Assembly (NCBI GenBank): GCA_003249225.1
Contig: QKJQ01000037.1
Coordinates: forward strand, 124,001-188,000
Length of the DNA stretch: 64,000 bases
Reading direction: 5' to 3'
From: Clostridia bacterium
GTDB taxonomy: Bacteria; Bacillota; Clostridia; Lachnospirales; Lachnospiraceae
Shown: piece after piece, positions 28,190-37,082 of the stretch
How positions within the stretch are numbered: position 1 is the stretch's first letter
Layout of the letters: every line of letters begins with the position of its first letter
Notes under the pieces: generated by a model
Told to the model about the DNA's origin: nothing
The model's database searches: none
The model's input: only the letters and a program-made list of their open reading frames with translations
Position numbers and translations under genes: made by a program

Positions 28190-28248
28190 AAATAGCAAAA
28201 ATACTCCCTTTCCAATAACAGAAATCTTCTGAAATTCGATGGGAGTAT
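28190..28248 (-). terminator. Terminator of the LysR-type regulator gene
   Basis: ATACTCCC (28201-28208) pairs with GGGAGTAT (28241-28248); on the minus strand the stem ends in TATTTTTGCTATTTT. Confidence 0.7.
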
Positions 28249-28261
28249 AGGATGATTAACT

Positions 28262-29164
28262 TCAGTTATTCTTGCTTTTTACAGAAAGCATATTCTCAAG
28301 CAACTTTTCTGCAGCTTTCGATATCGGAACTTTTTTGCTGGTTATAATGCAAAAATTTCTTTTCGGAATTGGTTCCGCAAATTTAAGTTCGAACAGTTCT
28401 CCTGAATCAAGGTATTCTCTGGCAAATTCCTTGACAACCGCTCCAACGCCAAGATTACGCAGGGTAAACTGTACAATCATATCACTGGTCGCTAGTTCAA
28501 ATTCCGGCTGCAGAATCACATGATTGTTATACAAAAGTGCATCAATATATTTTCTTGTACTTGTATTTCGTTCAAGACAAATTACCGGAAGTTTCTCCAG
28601 TACCGAAAACTCGAGCGTCTGATCTTTTAAATGCGCAAAATGGCTTCCCGCGATAAATATATCCTGAATCCGCTTGACTTCAATGGCATCAATATCCTCT
28701 ATCTTCTCCAGCGGACCGCTGACAATTCCAAAGTCAATTTTACCTTTTTTCAGATACTGAATCGTCTCAGGCGTCGGGCCATTCGTCACATTCACCTTGA
28801 CCTTGGGATGTTCCTTATGGAATTCTTCAAGAAAAGGAAGCAGATGGTATTTTAAGGTCATATCACTTGCTCCGATTCTTATCTCTCCCTGCTCCAAATT
28901 CAACATGTTCGAAAGAATCATTTCACCTTGAAGTATAGTCTCGTATCCCTTTTTAATATAGGTATAAAGAGCTTCACCTTCCATTGTCAGCTTCATGCCT
29001 TTGGGCATACGAAGAAAAAGCTTGGTTTCAAGATTATCTTCCAGCTGCTTAATGGACTGACTGACAGCCGGCTGTGATATCTGCAGAATATCAGCCGCGG
29101 CGGTTATACTGCCTTCCTGGGCAACATAATAAAAAATCCTGTAATACTCAAGATGAATGTTCAT
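28262..29164 (-). CDS. LysR-family transcriptional regulator
   Basis: 300 residues. Winged helix-turn-helix at the N-terminus (YYVAQEGSITAAADILQISQ, PAVSQSIKQLEDNLETKLF) and a periplasmic-binding-protein-like effector domain (residues about 90-295). Members typically control a neighbouring metabolic gene in response to a small molecule; here neither neighbour is divergent, so the target is not evident. The GH20 operon begins 230 bases downstream of its terminator, and purB ends 45 bases before its start. The ATG at 29164 follows GGAGTCCT. CysB-like or CynR-like specificity cannot be told apart. Confidence 0.92.
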   Translation of the reverse strand: MNIHLEYYRIFYYVAQEGSITAAADILQISQPAVSQSIKQLEDNLETKLFLRMPKGMKLTMEGEALYTYIKKGYETILQGEMILSNMLNLEQGEIRIGASDMTLKYHLLPFLEEFHKEHPKVKVNVTNGPTPETIQYLKKGKIDFGIVSGPLEKIEDIDAIEVKRIQDIFIAGSHFAHLKDQTLEFSVLEKLPVICLERNTSTRKYIDALLYNNHVILQPEFELATSDMIVQFTLRNLGVGAVVKEFAREYLDSGELFELKFAEPIPKRNFCIITSKKVPISKAAEKLLENMLSVKSKNN

Positions 29165-29208
29165 AGGACTCCATTCCTTATAATACGTGTTTAATAGCTC
29201 TGTACTAA

Positions 29209-30642
29209 TCAGACATTTATTTCTGCCTTTATTCCAAGCAGTTCTGCGTTCGCCTCCAGAATCGGCTGAATCGTATCCCTGATAAATTCCTCGGTCTGTT
29301 CTTTCGCGCGTCCTGTATAGAGCGCTGGGTTCATAGATGCCTGAAGATCTTCAAGACTTAAGTTGAATGCTGGGTCTGCTGCGATCAATTCAAGCAGATT
29401 ATTCTCTTTTCCAAGTTCTTTTACATTTCTTCCTGCTTCCATGGAAAGAGTACGGATCTTCTCATGAAGCTCCTGACGGTCACCGCCTGCTTTCACAGCA
29501 TCCATCATGATATTCTCTGTTGCCATAAAAGGAAGTTCTGCCATCATGTGCTTCTCGATTACCTTAGGATATACAACAAGTCCGTCTGCTACATTAAGGT
29601 AGAGATCAAGAATTCCATCGACCGCAAGAAATGCTTCCGGAACAGAAAGTCTTTTGTTTGCAGAATCATCAAGAGTTCTTTCGAACCACTGTGTAGAGGA
29701 TGTGATCGCCGGATTCAGTGCATCAACCATAACATATCTGGATAAAGAAGCAATTCGTTCACTTCTCATAGGGTTTCTCTTATAGGCCATTGCAGATGAA
29801 CCGATCTGTGATTTCTCAAATGGTTCTTCAATTTCTTTTAAATGCTGCAACAGACGAATATCATTGGAGAATTTCTGCGCACTTGCTGCGATTCCAGCAA
29901 GAACATTCACTACTCTTGTGTCAACTTTTCTGGAATAAGTCTGTCCGGATACAGGATAACAGCCGTTAAAGCCCATCTTTTCTGCAATGATATGATCCAG
30001 TTTCTTCGCTTTTTCATGGTCTCCCTCAAACAATTCAAGGAAACTAGCCTGTGTTCCAGTCGTACCCTTGGAGCCAAGCAGTTTCATGGAACCAAGACAA
30101 TAATCAAGATCATCAAGGTCAAGCAACAACTCCATCATCCAGAGTGTGGCACGTTTTCCGACGGTTGTTGGCTGAGCTGGCTGAAAATGTGTAAAAGCAA
30201 GGGTAGGAAGAGCTTTGTGTTCTTCTGCAAATTCTGCAAGCTTCGCAAGAACATTTAAAAGTTTTTTGCGAATGACACGAAGTGCTTTCGTCATAACGAT
30301 CAGGTCTGTATTATCGCCAACATAACAGGACGTTGCTCCAAGATGAATAATTCCTTTTGCTTTCGGACACTGCTCACCATATGCATACACATGGGACATA
30401 ACATCATGACGCACAACAGCTTCTCTTTGTTTGGCTGTTTCATAATTGATATCTTCCATATGTTCTTTGAGCTCCTGAATCTGTTCCTCCGTTACTGAAA
30501 GTCCAAGTTCATGTTCTGCTTCTGCAAGAGCCACCCATAATTTACGCCAGGTGCGGAATTTCATATCCGGTGAAAAAATAAACTGCATCTCTTTGCTGGC
30601 ATAACGTTCTGACAGGGGGCTGGTGTATTTGTCTTCACTCAT
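29209..30642 (-). CDS. purB: Adenylosuccinate lyase
   Basis: 477 residues. Cleaves adenylosuccinate to AMP and fumarate, and SAICAR to AICAR and fumarate. Fumarase/aspartase superfamily: signature SSAMAYKRNPMRSERI, catalytic-loop Ser within it, the His region GATSCYVGDNTDL and TLAFTHFQPAQPTTVGKR. The ATG at 30642 follows AAAGGAGAATACT; upstream in-frame codons to 30756 fall in repeat DNA and were rejected. It is preceded by about 265 non-coding bases with three 46-48 base tandem repeats. Confidence 0.96.
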   Translation of the reverse strand: MSEDKYTSPLSERYASKEMQFIFSPDMKFRTWRKLWVALAEAEHELGLSVTEEQIQELKEHMEDINYETAKQREAVVRHDVMSHVYAYGEQCPKAKGIIHLGATSCYVGDNTDLIVMTKALRVIRKKLLNVLAKLAEFAEEHKALPTLAFTHFQPAQPTTVGKRATLWMMELLLDLDDLDYCLGSMKLLGSKGTTGTQASFLELFEGDHEKAKKLDHIIAEKMGFNGCYPVSGQTYSRKVDTRVVNVLAGIAASAQKFSNDIRLLQHLKEIEEPFEKSQIGSSAMAYKRNPMRSERIASLSRYVMVDALNPAITSSTQWFERTLDDSANKRLSVPEAFLAVDGILDLYLNVADGLVVYPKVIEKHMMAELPFMATENIMMDAVKAGGDRQELHEKIRTLSMEAGRNVKELGKENNLLELIAADPAFNLSLEDLQASMNPALYTGRAKEQTEEFIRDTIQPILEANAELLGIKAEINV

Positions 30643-30754
30643 AGTATTCTCCTTTATCTGATTGCATAGTATTGCAATTTTTTTCCTTCGTCTTTTCTCT
30701 TTTTGCTTACGAATACCGCCGAGCGCTTTTCGTATCTGTTTCTTTCTATACAGC

Positions 30755-30894
30755 ACATTGTCAGTATTCCGGCAATCCTGTTATTCTGTTACCATCTATT
30801 ACATCATCGGTCTTTAGACAATCCTGTTCTTCTGACCATCGATGTATAACATTGTCAGTATTCCGGCAATCCTTATTATACTGTATAACCCGGT
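30755..30894. repeat. Three tandem repeats of 46-48 bases
   Basis: Units at 30755-30800, 30801-30848 and 30849-30894. Units 1 and 3 share a 24-base identical opening (ACATTGTCAGTATTCCGGCA and on); unit 2 is diverged. They fill the space between purB and the ABC transporter gene. No coding role is seen. Confidence 0.75.
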
Positions 30895-30908
30895 CAGATT
30901 CAATTTTA

Positions 30909-32645
30909 TTATGCATTTTGATACATGGAAGCATAAAATCCGTTTTGGTCAAGCAATTCCTTGTGCGTTCCCTGCTCAACAATCGACCCGTCTTTCATAA
31001 CCAGTATCGTATCCGCTTCCTTTATTGTAGTCAGCCGGTGCGCTACGACAAAACTCGTTCTTCCTTTCATAAGGTTTGTAAATGCTTTTTGTATCCTGAC
31101 TTCTGTCAGCGTATCAATCGAGGACGTCGCTTCATCCAGAATCAGAAGCGGAGGCAGAAGCAGCATAATTCTTGCAATGCAGAGCAATTGTTTCTGACCC
31201 TGTGAAATGTTCTGCTTATCATCCGAAACGATCGTATCATACCCTTGCGGCAGCTGAAGAATGGTGTGCTCCAGAAAGGCTTCTCTGGCAGCTGCCCTTA
31301 TTTCATCTTCTGTTGCTTCCGGCTTCCCATACGCTATATTTTCACGAATAGTCCCTGTTTTAAGCCATGTATCCTGCAGAACCATACCAAAAGAAGAGCG
31401 AAGACTCTCTCTGCTCATCTCTCTGAGCGGAATATGATCCAGGCGAATCTCTCCTCTGTCCGTATCATAAAATCTCATAAGCAGGTTGATCAATGTGGTT
31501 TTACCGCATCCTGTCGGTCCTACAATGGCAATTCTCTGACCGGGCGTAACCCTCAGATTCAAATTTTCAATTAATGGTTTTTCCTTTGCATAAGAAAAGG
31601 AAACCTGATCTAACTCGATCCTTCCACTTGCCTTCGTAAGCTCTCTTTTGCCATCCGCGGATTCTTCAGGCTCATCCAACAATTCAAACACACGCTGTGC
31701 GCAGGCTGCAGCATTTTGCAGTTCCGCCATGACTCCAGATATCTCGTTAAATGGTTTTGTATATTGATTTGCATACGCCAAAAAACTTGATAACTGTCCG
31801 ACAGACATAACACCTTTGATAACGGCAAATGCTCCGGCTATGCCAACCCCGGCATAAATCAAGCCATTAATGAATCTGGTCGAAGGATTTACTATGGATG
31901 AAAAAAAGGTAGCCTTCAGCCCGCTGTTTCTAAGCTGTTCATTAACTTCTTCGAATTCTTTCTGAGCGTCTTCCTCATGAGCAAATGCCTGGACAAGTTT
32001 TTGATTTCCTATCATTTCTTCAATATAGGCTGTAAGTTCACCTCTCACCTTTGCCTGCTGTTTTGACATGGCAAACGTCTTTTTTGCAATAAATCCGGCA
32101 ACCAGAAGAGATAACGGTGTCAGGATTACTACAATAAGAGCAATCCAAAGGTTTATGGATACCATAAAGAAGAGAGTACCAACGATCATAATGATTCCGG
32201 TAAGCAACTGCGCCGCTCCCAGTATCAGGCCATCTGAAATCACTTCTATATCTGTTGTTATACGGCTTATGGTATCTCCATACCTCTTTGCATCAAGATA
32301 TCGCAGCGGTAAATTCTCCAGATGAGAAAATACAGTTGTTCTTATATCACGCACTGTTCCATATGCAACACGATTTGTGCAAAGACTCATCAGCCATTGT
32401 GACAAAGCGTAGAGCAGCGCTGTTACTGCCAGTCGGATCAAAATCGGAATCAGACGTTCTTTGTTAACATCCCCTTGACCAATCATGCAATCGACCCCTC
32501 TGCCGATTTGTATCGGTATGGACAGCGATGCCACGGAACTTATTACTGCAAGCAGCAGTGCGACCCAAAGAAAAAATCGATAAGGTCTTGAATATTGAAG
32601 AATTCTTTTTCCGACGGTTATTGGATTGTGTTTTTCTTTTGCCAT
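30909..32645 (-). CDS. ABC exporter half-transporter, catalytic-site Walker B subunit
   Basis: 578 residues: six-helix transmembrane domain (about 20-310), then nucleotide-binding domain with Walker A GPTGCGKTT, signature NISQGQ and Walker B LLILDEATSS with its catalytic Glu. The signature is SQGQ rather than SGGQ. In heterodimeric exporters such as TM287/288 this pattern marks the subunit contributing the weak signature to the degenerate site and the intact Walker B to the catalytic site. Its partner, encoded just upstream (32784-34556), has the complementary pattern. Substrate unknown; lipids, peptides or drugs are all possible. Start ATG 32645. Confidence 0.93.
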   Translation of the reverse strand: MAKEKHNPITVGKRILQYSRPYRFFLWVALLLAVISSVASLSIPIQIGRGVDCMIGQGDVNKERLIPILIRLAVTALLYALSQWLMSLCTNRVAYGTVRDIRTTVFSHLENLPLRYLDAKRYGDTISRITTDIEVISDGLILGAAQLLTGIIMIVGTLFFMVSINLWIALIVVILTPLSLLVAGFIAKKTFAMSKQQAKVRGELTAYIEEMIGNQKLVQAFAHEEDAQKEFEEVNEQLRNSGLKATFFSSIVNPSTRFINGLIYAGVGIAGAFAVIKGVMSVGQLSSFLAYANQYTKPFNEISGVMAELQNAAACAQRVFELLDEPEESADGKRELTKASGRIELDQVSFSYAKEKPLIENLNLRVTPGQRIAIVGPTGCGKTTLINLLMRFYDTDRGEIRLDHIPLREMSRESLRSSFGMVLQDTWLKTGTIRENIAYGKPEATEDEIRAAAREAFLEHTILQLPQGYDTIVSDDKQNISQGQKQLLCIARIMLLLPPLLILDEATSSIDTLTEVRIQKAFTNLMKGRTSFVVAHRLTTIKEADTILVMKDGSIVEQGTHKELLDQNGFYASMYQNA

Positions 32646-32700
32646 GATTTTTTGACTCCTGTATCTGATTCAAGAACTTACTTAGTACTGCTGTTCTTTT

Positions 32701-32770
32701 CTATTTTCTAATTTCTATTTTCTAATTTCTATTTTCTATATTCTATTTTCTATATTCCATTTACTATTCC
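32701..32770. repeat. 14-bp tandem repeat, four copies plus a degenerate fifth
   Basis: CTATTTTCTAATTT at 32701-32714 and 32715-32728, CTATTTTCTATATT at 32729-32742 and 32743-32756, then a decayed copy to 32770. It occupies most of the 138-base gap between the two ABC transporter genes, inside what is likely one transcript. Confidence 0.85.
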
Positions 32771-32783
32771 TTTGTTTACCACG

Positions 32784-34556
32784 CTATTGCTGTGACTGAC
32801 AAATCTCCCGATATACCTGACTCGTCTGCAGCAATTGCTCATGAGATCCAAATCCCTCCATGCGTCCTTCTTCCAGAACAAGGATCTTTGTTGCGTTCTG
32901 AACCGATACAACACGCTGTGAAATCATAAAGGTCACTCTTGATTCCTGCCCTTTTACAAGACTTTTTCGCAGATTGGCATCGGTAGCATAATCCAGTGCA
33001 GAAGAGCAGTCATCCAGAATCAGTATCTCCGGTTCATGAATCAAAGCTCTTGCAATTGATAAACGCTGCCTCTGACCACCGGAAAAATTACTTCCCCCCT
33101 GCGATACCGGACTATTGATTCCTTCCGGGAGCTTGTCGACAAATTCTTTTGCCTGTGCAGTTTCCAGTGCCTGACTGATCTCGCTTTCTCCTGCCTGTGC
33201 ATTTCCCCATAGAAGATTACTTTTTATACTGCCTTGAAACAGCACTGACTTTTGAGGCGCAATACCGATCCGGTCACGCAGATGTTTTTTTTGCATAACA
33301 CTGCTGTCTTTCCCTTCAATTCGAATGCTTCCTTCGCTGACTTCATAAAAGCGCGGTATCAGGTTGATCAGCGTTGTCTTGCCTGACCCAGTGCTTCCGA
33401 TGATTCCAATGGTATCACCTGAATTTGCGGTAAAACTGATATCCGATAACGCATTCGTCTCGGCACCCTGATAACGGAATCCGACATGCTCAAATTCAAG
33501 AAACGGAACACTCTTAGGATCTCCGGCGTCGATTTCTCCAGAAACTTTTGCAGCTTTTTTCTTTATCACTTCTGTATGCTCTCGTTCATTTTCTGAATGA
33601 ATAGCCATACAGCTTCCATCAACACCAAATATTTCATTAATGCGGTCTGCGGAAGCCGCTGCTTTTGTATATGCCACAATAAGCACTGATAACGCGACCA
33701 AAGCAAGCAGAATTTGTGTCGTATAATTCACCAGGGCAATGATCTCTCCCTGTGTAATGATTCCTTTTTCAACGCGTACCGAGCCAAAGTAAAGTATGGC
33801 AATTATGGCTAAATTGACAACAATGTTGGTTGCCGGAGACATCAAAGCTGAAATCCTTCCTGCAAACTCCTGCAAACGGTTCATTTCATCACAGCTATCT
33901 TTAAATTCTTCCTTTTCTTTCTCCTGCCTCGAAAAAGCACGTATTACACGCACACCTTTCAGATTCTCTCTTGTCTGAAGTGACACTTTATCAAGTGTCT
34001 TCTGTACCAGTCGGAACACCGGAAGATTATTATGAATGATTCCATAGATGATTCCACCAAGCAAAAGGGAGGAAATCAGGAAAATAAGAGTCAGCTTCAC
34101 ATCGATGGTGAATGCCATAACGATGGCTCCTACTGCAATGAAGGGGGAGCGCAAAAACAAGCGCAGGACCAGGTTGACCCCCGTCTGCGCCTGTAAAATG
34201 TCACCTGTCATTCGTGTAATCAGGGTAGGTGCCCCGAATCTGTCCTGATCGGTATAGGAAAATGTCTGGATCAGACGAAACATATCCTTACGAAGTGCGG
34301 TACCAAATCCTAATGCTGCTTTTGCAGCAAAATACTGTGCTGTCAGAGAACAGGTAAGTCCCAGAACTCCAAGAAAGAACAGCAGCAGTCCTTTTTTCAG
34401 GATATAACTGCTGTCACCTTCTGCAATACCATAATCAATCATATCCGCCATTACAAGCGGAACAGCCAGTTCAAAACAAGCTTCAAGAAGTTTGAATAAC
34501 GGCCCGATAATACTTTCTTTTTTATAGTCATATAGATATCTTATCAATTGAAACAT
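32784..34556 (-). CDS. ABC exporter half-transporter, degenerate-site Walker B subunit
   Basis: 590 residues with the same layout as its partner: transmembrane domain (about 15-300) and nucleotide-binding domain with Walker A GSTGSGKTT, canonical signature FSGGQRQRL and Walker B ILILDDCSSALD, in which Asp replaces the catalytic Glu. This is the complement of the downstream subunit, so the two most likely form a heterodimer with one active ATPase site. A hydrophilic insert of about 40 residues (around 320-360) separates the domains. The ATG at 34556 follows GGAAGAGTACG and lies 14 bases after the stop of the upstream DUF4015-like gene, which points to one operon with it. Confidence 0.93.
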   Translation of the reverse strand: MFQLIRYLYDYKKESIIGPLFKLLEACFELAVPLVMADMIDYGIAEGDSSYILKKGLLLFFLGVLGLTCSLTAQYFAAKAALGFGTALRKDMFRLIQTFSYTDQDRFGAPTLITRMTGDILQAQTGVNLVLRLFLRSPFIAVGAIVMAFTIDVKLTLIFLISSLLLGGIIYGIIHNNLPVFRLVQKTLDKVSLQTRENLKGVRVIRAFSRQEKEKEEFKDSCDEMNRLQEFAGRISALMSPATNIVVNLAIIAILYFGSVRVEKGIITQGEIIALVNYTTQILLALVALSVLIVAYTKAAASADRINEIFGVDGSCMAIHSENEREHTEVIKKKAAKVSGEIDAGDPKSVPFLEFEHVGFRYQGAETNALSDISFTANSGDTIGIIGSTGSGKTTLINLIPRFYEVSEGSIRIEGKDSSVMQKKHLRDRIGIAPQKSVLFQGSIKSNLLWGNAQAGESEISQALETAQAKEFVDKLPEGINSPVSQGGSNFSGGQRQRLSIARALIHEPEILILDDCSSALDYATDANLRKSLVKGQESRVTFMISQRVVSVQNATKILVLEEGRMEGFGSHEQLLQTSQVYREICQSQQ

Positions 34557-34570
34557 CGTACTCTTCCTTT

Positions 34571-35971
34571 TTACTCATCATATAATGCATCTTCTGTATA
34601 AACGACGGCGGCATTCCATAAAAGCCATTCCGTGACCCCGTTATCATACAGAGCTGTAATCTCAGTCCTTACTGCCTCCGCATCATAGACCATATGATGT
34701 GTAAGGTACGTTGCAGTGAAATCCTGAAGCCATGGGCGAACTATGGCGTGATGCTGATAACTTGGTATGGATGCAATCTTTTTGTCCGAAGCCTGAACCG
34801 CCCATTTAATAATAGTATATGGTTCCATATCAGGATAATCGATCCCGCCATATCCGTATCCATAGTGAGACGGATAGATCATCGGGCATATATAGTCAAG
34901 ATATCTCGACATAGAAGCATAATCCTGACCTACGGCTGCTGCATCAACGGTACTGTTGATTACCGTAGCGTAGACATCGGCCGATACATAGATTCCATAA
35001 GGGCGCAATGTCTCACAGATATACTTTACAAATGCAGTGATTGCCTCTTCTTTTGTTGTGGTACCAGTCTCATCATAAACAACGTTTGACACACCATCCG
35101 TTGGAAAACGTATATAGTCAAAGTTTATCTCATTAAACCCGATCGCCGCACACTGAATACCAACTTCAGCTAAGTACTCCCATACTTCCTGCTTGTATGG
35201 ACTGACCCATTTTGTTCCCTGATTATCTACATAATACGACCCGTCACTGTTATAAACGGCAAGATCAGGCCGGTTCTTCGCAAGAAGAGGATCTTTAAAG
35301 GCTACCACACGGGCTACCGCATAAATGTTATGTTCTTTCAATTTTGCCATAAGGGCACTAACATTGGAAATCTCGTTTGTTGTTGCTCCGATCGCTTTTG
35401 CTGTCTCACTGTCCATTGAATATACAATATAACCGGTATCTGCTTTAATATCGATAACAACCGTATTCAATTCCGTACGGTCGATCAACGCAATAATATC
35501 ATCCAAGCTACTGCTTTTCGCAACCTCTGCCGTTACATAAATACCCTTTGCATTGACAGGTTCTCTGGTATCGACAAAGTCTGCCATCCAGATTTCTTCA
35601 TCCTCAGGGATATCTATATAAGGAGTTGGAGTTGCCGTTGGTTCAAGAATACCAAATGGTCCTGCCGCGACAGCCATGACTTCCGGAGTCGGAGTCACAT
35701 CCTCTGCAGCAGCTTCGTTATTGTCAGACGCAGAATCAGTCGGTATTGGTGTAACCGATGGCGTCGGAGTGTCAAAACCCGTCACATCTGTTCCATTTTC
35801 AGGCTCCTGTTCCACGTCTTTTGCCAGAACCATTGCCGTGCCGCATACTACGACAATAAGCAAGCACATGCAGATCAGTGCCAGCAGCCTTCTTCGCCCG
35901 GCTTTTCGCTTTCTGTTTTCAAATCTTCTCATTTTTAATGCATTACTTTTAAACCATTCATTTTCATTCAT
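34571..35971 (-). CDS. Secreted or membrane-anchored DUF4015-type putative glycoside hydrolase
   Basis: 466 residues. A positively charged N-terminus and one hydrophobic segment (about 28-50) form a signal anchor. Residues 55-120 are a Thr/Pro-rich linker (TPTPSVTPIPTD, ATPTPYIDIP) typical of a wall-spanning spacer. The rest matches the putative glycosyl hydrolase domain PF13200 (DUF4015): GIYVTAEVAKSSSLDDIIAL, TVVIDIKADTGYIVYS, NFDYIRFPTDGV, YASADVYATV-like strand, PMIYPSHYGYGYGGIDYP. The NFDYIRFP segment is where a catalytic acid is expected. Reaction unknown; cell-wall polysaccharide is a guess. It lies between the response regulator (34 bases) and the ABC pair (14 bases). Confidence 0.82.
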   Translation of the reverse strand: MNENEWFKSNALKMRRFENRKRKAGRRRLLALICMCLLIVVVCGTAMVLAKDVEQEPENGTDVTGFDTPTPSVTPIPTDSASDNNEAAAEDVTPTPEVMAVAAGPFGILEPTATPTPYIDIPEDEEIWMADFVDTREPVNAKGIYVTAEVAKSSSLDDIIALIDRTELNTVVIDIKADTGYIVYSMDSETAKAIGATTNEISNVSALMAKLKEHNIYAVARVVAFKDPLLAKNRPDLAVYNSDGSYYVDNQGTKWVSPYKQEVWEYLAEVGIQCAAIGFNEINFDYIRFPTDGVSNVVYDETGTTTKEEAITAFVKYICETLRPYGIYVSADVYATVINSTVDAAAVGQDYASMSRYLDYICPMIYPSHYGYGYGGIDYPDMEPYTIIKWAVQASDKKIASIPSYQHHAIVRPWLQDFTATYLTHHMVYDAEAVRTEITALYDNGVTEWLLWNAAVVYTEDALYDE

Positions 35972-36005
35972 AGTATGCCCTTTGCTTTATATGCCATTCC
36001 TCGCA

Positions 36006-37073
36006 TTATTTCAATTGCCTCTGAACTTTGCTCAATACATCTACGATATCCGGATCAAAACTTGACCCTGCACCACGATTAATGATATCCATGACCATTT
36101 CATGCGGCATCGGACCTTTCGGGTTCATCGGTCCAGTCAATATGATGTATGTATCTAATATTGAAACGATCCTCGCAGACAACGGAATTTCTTTTCCCTT
36201 TAGTCCAGTCGGATATCCTGTACCATCCCACTTTTCATGATGATTTAATGCTATCTCTGCCGCCATTTTTACAAAGTAATTGTTCTTATTCTTATCAAAG
36301 ATTTCCGTCAGGAGCTCATAACCTTCAAAAACATGACGTTCCATAACCAGATTTTCTTCCGGTGTCAGCGGTCCTCTTTTTGATACGATCTCATCCGGAA
36401 TTGCGCTTTTTCCTATATCACATAACGGTGCAGCTACTTCAATTGCCTCAACAAATTCATTTGGTATCAGTTTTGTGAATTTCGGTGAAAACTGAAGTGA
36501 CATTGAAAGCATGCGGGCATTTTTCCCAAGACTCTCCATGTGCTGTTTGATATTACTGTTCCTTCTGGCCACCAGACGCATGAGTGCAAAGGTTATAATC
36601 TTCTGTTCATCGGCAATCTTTCTTACCTGTTCGTTCACCATTCGCTGAAGATGCTTATTGTATTCTTCCAATTCCTGCTGCATGCGGTATAATTTGATGT
36701 GTGTATTTACCCGCAGGTATACTTCCTGTTCGTCAAATGGTTTGACGATAAAGTCCACCGCACCAAGACTGAAACCTCTTGTCTTACTTTCCGGTGTTGT
36801 CATCGCCGATATAAAAATTACCGGTATATCCCGGGTCCTGACATCTTTCTTAAGCATGGAACAGTATTCAAACCCGTCAATTTCAGGCATAGTTATATCC
36901 AAAAGAATAAGGTTCGGCGGGAGTGCTGTGATCGCATCCATCGCCTGTCTTACGCTTGTTACCGGTCTGGCAACATATCCTGCTTTTTTTATTATCTCTG
37001 TCAAAATGATCAGATTCGCAATTACATCATCAACGATTAATACGTTGACACCCTGTTTTTCATTATTTTTCAT
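36006..37073 (-). CDS. Response regulator with degenerate HD-GYP output domain
   Basis: 355 residues. Residues 8-125 are a full receiver with Asp15/16, phosphoacceptor Asp59 (LILLDITMP) and Lys111 (VKPF). Residues 130-155 form a coiled linker. Residues 160-350 are HD-GYP-like: the GYP motif is intact (HHEKWDGTGYPTGL), but the signature HD reads Cys218-Asp219 (PLCDIGK), and the later YDALT-type Asp is Ile (LDTYIILT). Loss of a metal-ligand His makes c-di-GMP phosphodiesterase activity doubtful; it may act by protein binding instead. It lies 10 bases after the histidine kinase stop. ATG at 37073 follows AGGAGTGTAAT. Confidence 0.9.
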   Translation of the reverse strand: MKNNEKQGVNVLIVDDVIANLIILTEIIKKAGYVARPVTSVRQAMDAITALPPNLILLDITMPEIDGFEYCSMLKKDVRTRDIPVIFISAMTTPESKTRGFSLGAVDFIVKPFDEQEVYLRVNTHIKLYRMQQELEEYNKHLQRMVNEQVRKIADEQKIITFALMRLVARRNSNIKQHMESLGKNARMLSMSLQFSPKFTKLIPNEFVEAIEVAAPLCDIGKSAIPDEIVSKRGPLTPEENLVMERHVFEGYELLTEIFDKNKNNYFVKMAAEIALNHHEKWDGTGYPTGLKGKEIPLSARIVSILDTYIILTGPMNPKGPMPHEMVMDIINRGAGSSFDPDIVDVLSKVQRQLK

Positions 37074-37082
37074 ATTACACTC

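Noticed and set aside
30755..30894. CRISPR array
   Set aside because: Three units with direct abutment, no constant spacer structure, and no cas genes nearby; it is a plain tandem repeat.
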